Positions 25,796 to 35,084 of a stretch of 64,000 bases of DNA are shown here, piece after piece. Every line of letters begins with the position of its first letter. The stretch's first letter is position 1. This DNA is from CAWCKS01 sp963763485 (GTDB lineage Bacteria > Pseudomonadota > Alphaproteobacteria > Rhizobiales > Xanthobacteraceae): contig CAVXOW010000004.1 of assembly GCA_963763485.1 (NCBI GenBank), positions 1-64,000 on the forward strand, read 5' to 3'. Made by a program: the position numbers and the translations under genes. The notes below the pieces were generated by a model that worked only from the letters and a program-made list of their open reading frames with translations, searched no databases and had not been told where the DNA came from.

Positions 25796-27498
25796 ATGGC
25801 GGTTTCGACGAAAGGCCCAAATCGAACAACCTGGCTCTGGTGGTTTCCGCCGGCTCGTTGGCTGACGGAATACAGCGCTGCCTGGTTGCCCGCTGATATC
25901 GTCGCCGGGATAACTTTGGCGGCGTACGCTATCCCGGTTTCTCTCGCCTACGCGACGCTTGCGGGCCTGCCGCCGCAAGTCGGTATCTACGGATACCTCT
26001 TGGGGGGACTGGGCTACGCTTTGCTCGGATCCTCGCGTCAGCTTGCGATCGGGCCGACCTCCGCGATCTCGCTGATGATTGCCGGGACAGTCGGGGCAAT
26101 GGCCGAGGGCGACGCGCAGCGTTATGCCGAGATTGCCAGCCTCACAGCCTTTACGGTCGCAGCACTTTGCCTGTTCGCCTGGCTGTTGCGGCTGAGTGCG
26201 CTCGTCAAGCTGATCAGCGACAGTATTCTTGTCGGCTTCAAGGCCGGCGCCGGCCTGACCATCTCCATGACCCAGCTGCCAAGCCTGTTCGGCGTTGCAG
26301 GCGGTGGACATAATTTTTTTGACCGGGTTTGGCTGCTGGTCGGTCAGCTCGGTCAGATGCAATACCTCGTTCTCGCTGGTCGGGATCATCGCAATCGGGT
26401 TGATCGTGTTGGGAGAGCGGCTGCTGCCGGGAAGACCGGTCGCGCTGGGAGTTGTTGCGCTCGCGATCATCGCGGCCTCCGTGCTGGGGCTTCCCGCATT
26501 GGGAGTGCCGATCACAGGAAAAATTCCGGCGGGTCTGCCCACCCTGGCAGGCCCGGCTCTCCGGGTGCGGGATGTCGAGGGAATCATTCCATTGGCCGGC
26601 GGGTGCCTGCTGCTGGCCTACATCGAAGGCGTATCTGCCGCGCGCACCTTCGCGGCGAAGCACGGATACGCTCTGGATCCCCGGCAGGAGCTTCTGGGCA
26701 TCGGTGCTGCCAATCTCGCAGCGGCGATCGGGCAAGGCTATCCGGTCGCCGGCGGACTGTCGCAGTCGGCAGTGAACGACAAGGCCGGCGCACGCACCTC
26801 GCTGGCGCTGGTCTTTGCTTCCATCACGCTTGCGCTGTGCCTGCTCTTTCTGACCGGCTTGCTGGAAAATCTTCCGAAGGCGGTGCTGGCGGCCGTGGTG
26901 TTGACCGCAGTGTATGGCTTGCTGGATTTTCCGGCGCTAATCCGCATGTGGCGCGTGAGCCGGCTGGATTTCGTGGCGGCAGCGATCGCTCTTGGGGGAG
27001 TGCTGCTTCTTGGCATCCTCCAGGGCATCCTGCTCGCCGCGCTCGGCTCAGTCATATTGCTGCTCGTCCGGCGTGTCGCGGCCGCACGTTGCCTTTCTTG
27101 GCCGCGTTCCCGGCACCAACAGTTATTCGGACATGGAGCGCCATCCCGAGAACGAGCCGCTGTCCGGCGTGATCGCGTTTCGTCCCGAGGCGTCGCTGAT
27201 CTACGTCAACGCGGACGCTGTCATGGAATTGGTCTTGAGCCGCATTCGCGAAACCGAGCCTGCTGCCATCCGCCTGGCCGTCTGCGATCTGTCTGCCGCG
27301 CCCTATCTCGACCTGGCGGGGTCGCACATGCTGCACGAGCTGCATGCCGAACTTGCAAGCCGCGGCATTACCCTGCGTATCATCGGAGCCCACGGAGCCG
27401 CGCGCGATTTGTTGCGAGCCGACGGCGTCGAGGACAAGGTTGAAGGTCTCGATCGCGTTGCCACACTTGACCGTTTGGTTCGTGGAAGTGTCCGATAG
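25796..27498 (+). pseudogene. SulP-family anion transporter with STAS domain, two frame breaks
   Basis: Three frames join to one SulP protein of about 567 residues. Part 1 has WLPADIVAGITLAAYAIPVS, LAGLPPQVGIYGYLLGGLGY and SSRQLAIGPTSAISLMIAGT. Part 2 has LLLAYIEGVSAARTFAAKHG, GIGAANLAAAIGQGYPVAGG and SQSAVNDKAGARTSLALVFA. Part 3 is RPHVAFLGRVPGTNSYSDME and the STAS domain, PYLDLAGSHMLHELHAELAS. The breaks, near 26357 and 27075, are each one extra base. SulP proteins carry sulfate, bicarbonate or organic anions in symport with H+ or Na+. With the extra bases removed the gene is complete, so a consensus error is as likely as decay. Confidence 0.85.
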
Positions 27499-27558
27499 AT
27501 TTTCTGATTCTCTGCGGGAACGTCTAAGGAATCCACTCGTGCAATTCATCGGCAATTA

Positions 27559-28223
27559 ATGTCAGAGCTTTCGATGATGTCTTTCAAGCGAGTGCTCGAA
27601 CCGATGGAGCGGATCTCGGAGACTTTGTTCGCCTTGATCATGGCGCTTGGCTTTACCCTGCACCCTGGGCGTCGTGACGGCAGACCATGCCAAAGTTCAA
27701 ACCATGCTGTTCGGCGCGCTGGGCTGCAACCTTGCCTGGGGGATCATCGACGCGGGCGTTTACCTGCTGGCTCGTCTCAACGACCAGGGACGCAAGATAT
27801 TGATGCTGCGCGCCATGCGCGAAGCACCGGATCTGGAAACTGCGCAGCAGATCATGGCCGGCGCGTTGCCGCCGCTGCTGGCATCGGCCTTGCTGCCGGA
27901 ACAGCTCGAGCTGATGCGACAAAAATTGCGTGAGCTTGCCCGAGCCGCCATGGCGGCCGCGACTGGCGAAGCGCGACTGGATCGGAGCCCTGGGTCTTTG
28001 TTTGCTCAGCTTCGTTTCAACGTTTCCGATTGTCGTTCCGTTCATTTTCATTGGCGAGGCCAGGTTGGCGCTGCGCGTCTCCAACGCCGTCGCCATCGTG
28101 ATGCTGTGCTTGTGCGGTTATGTGTTTGGATACAGGAGCGGACTTCGCCCCTGGGTAACGGCGCTTGCAATGGTGGCTATCGGTGGCGCGCTTGTCGGCG
28201 TCGCAATAGCTCTCGGAGGATAA
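27559..28223 (+). pseudogene. VIT1/CCC1-like membrane protein, two frame breaks
   Basis: The N-terminal frame MMSFKRVLEPMERISETLFA continues, after one extra C in the run at 27656-27658, as TLGVVTADHAKVQTMLFGAL, CNLAWGIIDAGVYLLARLND and LPPLLASALLPEQLELMRQK. After one extra T at 27936-27937 it goes on as LPEPPWRPRLAKRDWIGALG, FVSTFPIVVPFIFIGEARLA and ALAMVAIGGALVGVAIALGG. The joined protein of about 220 residues has the layout of VIT-family (vacuolar iron transporter-like) membrane proteins of proteobacteria. Removing the two bases restores it fully. It follows the SulP gene by 60 bp. Confidence 0.75.
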
Positions 28224-28265
28224 GAGCGCTCGCGGCAGCGGCGAGCCAATTAAGGCAGGCAGACC

Positions 28266-29214
28266 TTGGCAAATGGCGGGCGCATAAGGGTTGTCTCGAT
28301 CAGTGCCGTCGCCGGCCTGTGGCTTGCGCTCTATGACCGGCGGTTCGGCGCGCGCCGAAACTCCCGAGACTGGCTCGGGTGGTGCGATCGGCCTCGGCAA
28401 CCGCGGCTGGTCCGCTGCCGAAGTGAACCGCGCAACGCCGCCGAAGGACCGAGCGCCGGCGGAGTTCGAATTTTCCGCGCGGGCGGGGATTGTATCCGAC
28501 TACATTTATCGCGGGACGACATTGTCCGCTCACCAGCCCGCAGCCGGGGCGGCATTTGAAGCAAGATTCAATCAGCTGTATGCCGGCGCCACGGTGGCCA
28601 CCGTCCAGCTGCCGACGGAGCCGTTCGCCGAGTTCACCATGGCGGGCGGTATCCGGCCAAAGATCGCCGGTATCGATTTCGATCTCGGAGCGACCTACTT
28701 CCACTATTCAGCCGAGCAGCTTCCCGGCGCGACCAACGGCATCGATTATTGGGAGACGGTCATACGCGGTGACAAAGCGATCGGCGAGTTGATCCGCATC
28801 GCCGGCGGCTACGCCTATTCGCCAAATGTCTCGAACACGGGAGCCTGGAGCCAATACGTGGCGGCCGGGGTCGGCTTCGACTTGCCGAGTCGTTTGCTCC
28901 CGCAGGACCTCGGCATATCGATCACGACCGCCGCGGGCTATTCCTGGTTCGGCAATCAGGCTCCGAAGCTCGGCGGATTCCCGTTACCTGCCTATCTCAA
29001 TTGGCAGGCGGGCGTGACCTTCACCCGCAAGTTCTTCAACCTCGATCTACGCTACTACGGCACCAATCTGTCAAAAGAGAACTGCTTCGTCTTCACCGGC
29101 GATCCAACCGCGCGCCCCGGTGGCCGCGTTGATCTCGTTGCCAACCCGGGCGGCCTGGTCTCGAACTGGTGCGGAGCAACGATCGTTGCAAAGGCGTGGT
29201 TCGCCTTGAACTAA
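28266..29214 (+). pseudogene. TorF-family putative porin, one frame break in the signal peptide
   Basis: A TTG-started frame gives LANGGRIRVVSISAVAGLWL, a signal peptide. One extra T at 28332 shifts it into the frame MTGGSARAETPETGSGGAIG. The mature beta-barrel follows: FEFSARAGIVSDYIYRGTTL, the SDYxxRG mark of the TorF / TIGR02001 family, then GIDFDLGATYFHYSAEQLPG, ISITTAAGYSWFGNQAP and a final strand GATIVAKAWFALN with terminal Asn rather than Phe. An alternative is that translation begins at the ATG at 28333 without a signal peptide, which is unlikely for a porin. Last gene of the ppk2 group. Confidence 0.75.
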
Positions 29215-29487
29215 CCTGCATTCACAAGGCGCTCATCCGCGAAGAGACGGTCGCTTAGCGGCTGAAATCGGCACCGACCGACAATGCCGGGAGCATTGCA
29301 GTGTCCGCCCTCAGCGCAATTCACCGCTAGTCGCCGCAATACGGCGAGCGCTGAGTCATCAGAAGCTTCGCGGCCAGTAATTTACGCGGCTGCTCGATGC
29401 CGGGCTGTCACCGTATGAGCCTGACCCGTTGCGTGCGCTCGCGGAGGCCAAGCAGCTCCAGACGGCGAAGGAGACCCGTGGGCGGTC

Positions 29488-29708
29488 TTAGCTGTCTTCC
29501 AGAAACTCCCGGACGATGCTGGCCAGCTTCGTTTGATAGCGGCACTGGCGCTCGACGAGGGCGTTCAACAATACGAGGGCCTCGCCTGTGTTGCCGCCAA
29601 TTGTTCGAGGCGAGCAACGATATCGCGTTGACGCCGAATTTGCGCCTCGCCCTTCAGGACAGCACTCTGCGCTTGGTTAAGCCGTTCAACCAATTCGATA
29701 GCTTCCAT
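29488..29708 (-). pseudogene. small coiled-coil protein, paralogue of the gene at 30424, one frame break
   Basis: From the ATG at 29706-29708 the frame reads MEAIELVERLNQAQSAVLKG, then IRRQRDIVARLEQLA. After one missing base near 29595 it continues GNTGEALVLLNALVERQCRY and QTKLASIVREFLEDS to a stop at 29488. The joined product of about 73 residues aligns over its whole length with the intact 72-residue protein encoded at 30424-30642. Such short helical proteins (IxRQxxxIxxLxxxGxxTxEA) are common in Bradyrhizobium. Function unknown. Confidence 0.6.
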
Positions 29709-29889
29709 GACCAGTGCAATGGAGTTTTCGGGAAGAACGGTCTGTGCAGAATGTCACTCAAGACCGAACCGTGGACGCGCATCCTGCAACGCCAGCATCT
29801 CAACCCGCCGAGCTTTCACGGCAACGGTGGCGGCAGTCGCAGCACAAATCAGGATACCAAAAAAGGACCGTCAGTTGCCGAGCCGTGTG

Positions 29890-30071
29890 ATGACGAACTG
29901 TTCCGCCGACTTCGACGCCTTGCCACCGATCATGTTGCCGGACGGTCGCACGCTGAAGACGCTGGCGGATGCTCGTGCCTACATCCTCGGCACTGCCGAA
30001 GCGGGGAGCAGGCCAAGCCGCACTGGCAGGGCGCGGCCCAGGTGCTGCTGCAGGCTGGTGAACATGGTTGA
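29890..30071 (+). pseudogene. small rhizobial protein, one frame break
   Basis: The frame MTNCSADFDALPPIMLPDGR TLKTLADARAYIL breaks near 30006 (one base missing) and continues EQAKPHWQGAAQVLLQAGEH G with a stop. I know this pattern (LPDGxxLxTLxDAxxYI, then KxHWQxAAxxLLxAxEHG) from many short Bradyrhizobium hypotheticals of 60-75 residues. Joined length is about 60. Confidence 0.5.
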
Positions 30072-30212
30072 ACACATCCGTCGCCGAGTCCCGAATTCGA
30101 CGTGATTTGAATCAAACGCTGCCGCAAACGCCCTCAAGGTCTTTCCCCAGCTTGAGCCACGTCCGTGTGTGCGCAACACTCGCGGCATCCCCAACAACGA
30201 TGATGGTGCCCG

Positions 30213-30413
30213 ATGAAGCTTGTCGCCGAATATCTCGAACACGTCCGCCATTTTGAATTGATTGCAGCAAGCGAAATGAATTCGAGGCAGAAGATCGAGC
30301 TTCAACGACAGGCTGGCGTGTATCGCAGACTCGCCGAGATCCGCGTCAAGCAACTCGGGAAGCTGCTTCCCACAATTGCCCGTGCTGGCGCGCAGATGGA
30401 TGAATGCGCCTGA
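30213..30413 (+). CDS. 66-aa conserved rhizobial small protein
   Basis: The product MKLVAEYLEHVRHFELIAAS continues with EMNSRQKIELQRQAGVYRRL AEIRVKQLGK, a single helical hairpin. The MKLxxxYLxHxxxFExxA opening and RxLAxxRAxxLG end recur in small hypothetical proteins of Bradyrhizobium. It is intact and co-directional with the broken small gene upstream. Function unknown. Confidence 0.65.
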   Translation: MKLVAEYLEHVRHFELIAASEMNSRQKIELQRQAGVYRRLAEIRVKQLGKLLPTIARAGAQMDECA

Positions 30414-30423
30414 ACGCGGACCG

Positions 30424-30642
30424 CTAACCCGGTGGAAACTGCTTAATAACCATCGCCAAGTTTTGTTGACGCTCGGCTTGGCGTTTAAGGAGCGCGTCTA
30501 ACACCAGACGCGCTTCGCCGGTATCTCCTCCAGCCTCTTTCAGGCGGGCGATGAGATCACGCTGATGCTGGATGCTCGCGTCGCCCTCTGCGACGGCCCG
30601 CCGTGCTCGTTCGAGCCGCTCCGCCAGTTTGGCAAGTTCCAT
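30424..30642 (-). CDS. 72-aa small coiled-coil protein
   Basis: The start at 30642 gives MELAKLAERLERARRAVAEG and then DASIQHQRDLIARLKEAGGD, TGEARLVLDALLKRQAERQQ and a C-terminus NLAMVIKQFPPG. It is predicted to be helical with heptad-like leucines. It is the intact paralogue of the gene at 29488-29708. Common small rhizobial family with no assigned role. Its stop lies ten bases from the stop of the convergent gene at 30213. The region 30643-31150 upstream holds no gene that I can support. Confidence 0.65.
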   Translation of the reverse strand: MELAKLAERLERARRAVAEGDASIQHQRDLIARLKEAGGDTGEARLVLDALLKRQAERQQNLAMVIKQFPPG

Positions 30643-31150
30643 GGTGATGCAACTGCGCCCGCGCAGCACCCCGACATAGGGGGCACAGCCTGCGTCACCA
30701 CCGTGCCCCCGCCCCACACACCCGTCGCACACCCGTCGCAGGCGTCCAAAAACGCCCCGACGGCAGGCTGGGGATGCGCCGCAATTGCGCAGTTGCAATG
30801 GCAGAAATCGGCACGCGTAGGTTAAACACAGCTTTTTGGCCAGCAATCCGGAACGGACTACCGACGAAACGCCGCATTGTGGTGCCCGGAGTCGATCGAG
30901 GCGCTGACGCTGACCGATCCGTTGCTGATCGAGATCGCGACTAGATGCAGCGGCGGCGCGATGCCGTTGCCGTGGAAGTGGCGGTGCCAAACCCGCTTGG
31001 CGGAATCCGGATCGCAATTTCTGCTCCGCTGGCGCTCCATCCGAGCTTCGGCGTCTCTCGCAAGACTTTACAAAATTGGGCGAAAACCTCCGCATCATCA
31101 GCAGCTTGCGCGTCACCGCTGGTCGCGCCGAAATGCTGCCCGCGCTGCCC

Positions 31151-32020
31151 CTACATCCTGCGAAACGCCCGCGTCGCGCGCCGCAGCGTCCACAGCCGTG
31201 ACAGCCGCGACAGCGGCTTCAGCCGAAACGGATCGTAGCCGTCGCGCTCGAGCCGCTTCAGCCGCGCCGGCACCAGCGCCACCAGCAGCAGGCCGGACCG
31301 CATCACGCCGTCGATGCCGGGCATCAGCTTCATCGCCTCGGCGAATTCCTTTGCCGCCTCATCTGCGAGCGACCGCACGAGGCGCGTCAGATCGGGCGAC
31401 GACTGTCCCGCGAAGACGGCGTCCTTGCTCACGCCAAATTCCGCCAACCGCTCAAGCGGCACATAAAGCTGGCGCCGCGCGGCGTGCCGCGGCATCGCCT
31501 CGATCAGCGATGTCAGTCCATGCGCGAGCGAGGCATGATGCGTCAGCGCTTCGAGTAGCGGCGATCGCTCGAACCGGCTTGCGGCCGCAAGCACGCGCGC
31601 CCCGAGCAGGAACAGTCTTCCCGCGGTCTGGTCGAGAAAACCCTCCATCTCGGCCGTGGTCTGCATCGGCTCGTCGTAGAGATCGAACCGGTGCGCTTCG
31701 ACCAAGTCGCTCAGGCTCGCGCGCGACAGCCCGCACGCCTCGACAGTGCGCAGCAACTGCGCGGCAACCGGATTGCCTTGCGCATCGCCGGCGGACTTGC
31801 CCGACAACACATCGATCCACCATTGCAGGCGTATTTCACCGGCCAGCGACTGTGTCACCTGCTCGCGCACCCGCGCAATCTCAACGTTGAAGCCATAGAG
31901 CGAAAGCAGCTGGACGCGGCGCTCTGGCGGCGCAAACAGGCTTGCGGCGTAACGGTCGAAGTCGGATTCGCGGACGAGGCTGGCGCAGTACGCCGCGTCT
32001 GCGGCTTCACTCGCGCTCAT
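31151..32020 (-). CDS. squalene/phytoene synthase-family protein (NDUFAF6-like)
   Basis: A 289-residue all-helical protein of the trans-isoprenyl diphosphate synthase fold: YCASLVRESDFDRYAASLFA, LSLYGFNVEIARVREQVTQS, RLQWWIDVLSG and LVEAHRFDLYDEPMQTTAEM. The first aspartate-rich motif that real phytoene and squalene synthases need is replaced by FNVEIARV, so carotenoid synthesis is doubtful. This is also the state of the mitochondrial complex I assembly factor NDUFAF6. The gene overlaps by four bases the Mth938-domain gene, whose mitochondrial relative NDUFAF3 is likewise a complex I assembly factor. From this I infer a role in respiratory complex I biogenesis, not in pigment synthesis. Last gene of the yajC-secD-secF run. 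Confidence 0.8.
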   Translation of the reverse strand: MSASEAADAAYCASLVRESDFDRYAASLFAPPERRVQLLSLYGFNVEIARVREQVTQSLAGEIRLQWWIDVLSGKSAGDAQGNPVAAQLLRTVEACGLSRASLSDLVEAHRFDLYDEPMQTTAEMEGFLDQTAGRLFLLGARVLAAASRFERSPLLEALTHHASLAHGLTSLIEAMPRHAARRQLYVPLERLAEFGVSKDAVFAGQSSPDLTRLVRSLADEAAKEFAEAMKLMPGIDGVMRSGLLLVALVPARLKRLERDGYDPFRLKPLSRLSRLWTLRRATRAFRRM

Positions 32021-32403
32021 GCGACCGCGATCAGCGCGGCTGCGACGCGGCGGCGCTCGCCGACCATGATGTTGTAGACGCGGATCGCCGGACCCGTTTG
32101 CATGGCGTCGATCGCGACCTGGTGACGGCGGAACGCCTCGCGCAAGTTTTGTGGCGGCAGCCAGATCGTCTGCCCGGTACCAAGGATCAGGGTATCGAGC
32201 TCAGCGGTGCGCTTCAGCACGTTTTGCAACGTCTGCTCGTTGATCGCCTCGGGCGCCGTGACCGGCCAGGCCCAGATGCCGTCAGGGAGGCAGAGCAGCG
32301 AACCCTGATGCGACATCCCGGCAAAACGAAAGCCGCCATTGCCATAGGCGTCGATCGGGGCGGCCTGCGGGAAATGCGGTACGCTCGGCGAACCTGCATC
32401 CAT
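32017..32403 (-). CDS. Mth938-like domain protein (DUF498, NDUFAF3-like)
   Basis: A 128-residue single-domain protein. Marks of the family are FPQAAPIDAYGNGGFRFAGM, GSLLCLPDGIWAWPV, LDTLILGTGQTIWLPPQNLR and a C-terminal VYNIMVGERRRVAAALIAVA, that is, the G-x-G ligand-like loop followed by a beta strand. Eukaryotic NDUFAF3 has the same domain and helps to assemble respiratory complex I. Start 32403 is two bases after the secF stop, and its own stop overlaps the start of the phytoene-synthase-family gene, so the genes are translationally coupled. Confidence 0.85.
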   Translation of the reverse strand: MDAGSPSVPHFPQAAPIDAYGNGGFRFAGMSHQGSLLCLPDGIWAWPVTAPEAINEQTLQNVLKRTAELDTLILGTGQTIWLPPQNLREAFRRHQVAIDAMQTGPAIRVYNIMVGERRRVAAALIAVA

Positions 32404-32405
32404 CG

Positions 32406-33419
32406 TTACTTCCGCGGCGGCTTGTCGTCCTCGGGCTCGTCCAGCCGGTGGGTGCCGACGCCGAGATAGATCAGGATCGGCGAGGCAATGAAGATCGACG
32501 TGTAGGTGCCGACCAGCACGACGCCGAACATCATCGTTGCGGTGAAGCTGTGGATGGCGTGGCCGCCGAACAACAGCAGCGCGAGCAAGGCCAGTGACAC
32601 GGTCAGGTGAGTGATGATGGATCGCGACAGCGTCGAGTTGATCGACGTGTTCAGGAGCTCCGGCATCGACATCTTCTTGTAGCGGCGCAGCATCTCGCGG
32701 ATACGGTCGTAGATGACGACCGTGTCGTTCAGCGAGTAGCCGAGAATGGTCAGGAGCGCGGCGATGCTGGTCAGGTCGAAATCAATCTGCGTGATCGACA
32801 TGAAGCCGATGGTCAACACGATGTCGTGGACGTTGGCGATCATGGCGCCGAGCGCGAACTGCCACTCGAAGCGGAACCACAGGTAAATCAGGATGCCGCA
32901 GATCGCGACCATCAGGCCGATCGTGCCGTAGGCCAGAAGCTCGCCTGAAACGCGCGGTCCGACCACCTCGACACGGCGATAGTCGACGCTGTCGCCGAGC
33001 GCGTTACGCACCTTCTGGACCGCGGCCTGCTGAGCCGGGTCGCCGCCAGGCTGTTCCGCGACCCGGATCAGGACGTCGGCCGGCCCGCCGAACTGCTGCA
33101 GCTGGATGTCGCCGAGACCGAGCGTGCCAAGCGTCGCGCGCAGCTTTGCGAGATCGGCCGGGCCGCTCTTGTCCTGGATTTCGAGCAGCGTGCCGCCTTT
33201 GAAGTCGATACCGAAATTCAGGCCGTGGGTGAAGAACAGCGTGATGGCGACGATCGACAGCAGCGCCGAAATCGGAAAGCTGATCCTGCGAAAGCGAATG
33301 AAGTCGAACTTGGTGTCGTCCGGGACGATGCGAACAGCCGGAAAAACGCCGAGCATGCTGACGATGGTCAGCGCGACGATGAAGACGCCGAACGCGATCA
33401 GGATCCAGGTGGTGGTCAC
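32406..33419 (-). CDS. secF: protein translocase subunit SecF
   Basis: A 337-residue inner-membrane protein with one N-terminal helix, a periplasmic P1 domain (about 75-160) and five more helices. Visible are FTHGLNFGIDFKGGTLLEIQ, the SecF mark GIDFKGG, then YSLNDTVVIYDRIREMLR and the last helices HAIHSFTATMMFGVVLVGTY. With SecD it uses the proton gradient to help proteins finish export through SecYEG. It starts 19 bases after the secD stop, in the usual operon order. Confidence 0.95.
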   Translation of the reverse strand: MTTTWILIAFGVFIVALTIVSMLGVFPAVRIVPDDTKFDFIRFRRISFPISALLSIVAITLFFTHGLNFGIDFKGGTLLEIQDKSGPADLAKLRATLGTLGLGDIQLQQFGGPADVLIRVAEQPGGDPAQQAAVQKVRNALGDSVDYRRVEVVGPRVSGELLAYGTIGLMVAICGILIYLWFRFEWQFALGAMIANVHDIVLTIGFMSITQIDFDLTSIAALLTILGYSLNDTVVIYDRIREMLRRYKKMSMPELLNTSINSTLSRSIITHLTVSLALLALLLFGGHAIHSFTATMMFGVVLVGTYTSIFIASPILIYLGVGTHRLDEPEDDKPPRK

Positions 33420-33438
33420 GTCATCTTGCTCATTGAGG

Positions 33439-35043
33439 TCAGATCGGCACCTTCTGCGGCCGGTTCCAGCGCACCCAGTACGCCACGATCAGGCGCGTCA
33501 CGGTGAACGCAGTGAACACCGTGGTCACGATGCCGATGCCAAGGGTCACGGCGAAGCCTCGCACCGGCCCGGTGCCGATGAAGAACAGCACCGCTGCGGC
33601 GATGAAGGTGGTGATGTTGGAGTCGAGGATGGTTGCGAGCGCGCGAGTGAAGCCGGCGTCGATCGCGGAGATGGCGGTGCGGCCGTTGCGGATTTCCTCG
33701 CGGATGCGCTCGTAGATCAGCACGTTGGAATCGACCGCGATGCCGACCGTCAGCACGATGCCGGCGATGCCGGGCAAGGTCAGCGTCGCGTTCAACAGCG
33801 ACAACAGCCCGATAATCATCGCGACGTTGATGGCGACCGCGACATTGGCGAAGAAGCCGAACAGCCGGTATGTGAGCAGCATGAACACGACGACGAGGAT
33901 CGACCCGACATAAGCTGCGATCTCGCCGGCCTGGATCGAATCCTGACCAAGCCCCGGCCCGACGGTGCGTTCCTCGATGATGGTCAGCGGCGCCGGCAGC
34001 GCGCCGGCGCGCAACAGGATCGCGAGGTCATTGGCGGACTGCACGGTGAAGCTGCCGGAGATTTGCCCCGCTCCGCCGGTGATCGGCTCACGGATGACAG
34101 GCGCCGACAGCACCTTGTTGTCGAGAATGATCGCGAACGGCTGGTTGACATTCTCCAGCGTCGCAGTTGCAAACTTGCGCGAGCCCGAGGTGTTGAACTT
34201 GAAGGACACGACCGGCTCGCCGGTGCGCTGATCGAAGGTCGCCTGCGCATCGGTCAAGTCGGCGCCCTGCACCAGAACCTGCTTCTTCACAACGTAAGGC
34301 GTCTTCGGCTCCTGCGCCGAATAAAGCACCTCGTCTTCCGGAGGCAGCCGGCCTTGCACCGCCTGATCGGCCGGAGCCGAGACGTCAACCATGCGGAATT
34401 CGAGCTTTGCTGTTTCTCCGAGAATGTTCTTCAGCCGCGTCGGATCCTGCAGGCCAGGCACCTGAACCAGAATGCGATCAAGGCCCTGCCGCTGAATCAG
34501 CGGCTCGACGGTTCCGAGCGCGTTGACGCGCTTCTCGATGATCTGGATCGACTGGTCGACCGACTGGCGGATGCGATCGGTGATGACAGGCTGCGGCACG
34601 GTCAAACGGATCAGGCCGCCTCCGGCATCGGTCACTTCGACACTGCGCGCTGCGGCGGCGCCGAACACCCCGCCGACCGGCTGTGCCAGTTCGCGCAGCT
34701 TGGTCAGTGCGTTTTGCGTATCGTTCGGATCGGTGAGACGTACCTCGACCGCGTCACCGCGAACGACGACGCCGCCGGTGAAGCGGATGCGCGCGTCACG
34801 CAGCGTGCGCCGCGCGTCGTCGACGACCTGGTTGAGCTTGTCCTTCTTCACCGCGTTGGAATCGACTTCGAGCAGGAGGTGCGAGCCACCCTGCAGGTCG
34901 AGGCCGAGCACCATCCGCCGTTGCGCCCACTCCGGCCAGGTCTTCACATTGGCTTCGGAGAAGAAGTTCGGTACCGCGCACAGACAGACCACGACCGCGG
35001 TCAGAATGATTGCAAGCGCTTTCCATGGGGTGAAATAAAGCAT
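33439..35043 (-). CDS. secD: protein translocase subunit SecD
   Basis: A 534-residue inner-membrane protein. After the first helix AIILTAVVVCLCAVPNFFSE it has LGLDLQGGSHLLLEVDSNAV with the D-LQGG mark, the large periplasmic P1 region (about 60-340) with IIEKRVNALGTVEPLIQRQG, RILVQVPGLQDP and the C-terminal five-helix RND-type part with NVLIYERIREEIRNGRTAIS and ALATILDSNITTFIAAAVLF. It works with SecF and YajC in the SecDF complex. Length and order are normal. Confidence 0.95.
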   Translation of the reverse strand: MLYFTPWKALAIILTAVVVCLCAVPNFFSEANVKTWPEWAQRRMVLGLDLQGGSHLLLEVDSNAVKKDKLNQVVDDARRTLRDARIRFTGGVVVRGDAVEVRLTDPNDTQNALTKLRELAQPVGGVFGAAAARSVEVTDAGGGLIRLTVPQPVITDRIRQSVDQSIQIIEKRVNALGTVEPLIQRQGLDRILVQVPGLQDPTRLKNILGETAKLEFRMVDVSAPADQAVQGRLPPEDEVLYSAQEPKTPYVVKKQVLVQGADLTDAQATFDQRTGEPVVSFKFNTSGSRKFATATLENVNQPFAIILDNKVLSAPVIREPITGGAGQISGSFTVQSANDLAILLRAGALPAPLTIIEERTVGPGLGQDSIQAGEIAAYVGSILVVVFMLLTYRLFGFFANVAVAINVAMIIGLLSLLNATLTLPGIAGIVLTVGIAVDSNVLIYERIREEIRNGRTAISAIDAGFTRALATILDSNITTFIAAAVLFFIGTGPVRGFAVTLGIGIVTTVFTAFTVTRLIVAYWVRWNRPQKVPI

Positions 35044-35084
35044 CTATTCGATCCGCTCCGCCGCAGGCTGCAGCCGCATACGCG

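Noticed and set aside
29397..30071. A 224-codon plus-strand frame read as one protein
   Set aside because: It is a patchwork: it runs antisense to the small coiled-coil gene and only its last 20 codons belong to a recognisable small protein in this frame.
31151..32020. Carotenoid or squalene synthesis gene
   Set aside because: Fold is right but the first aspartate-rich motif is missing and no crt or hpn gene is adjacent; the NDUFAF6-like reading fits the operon better.
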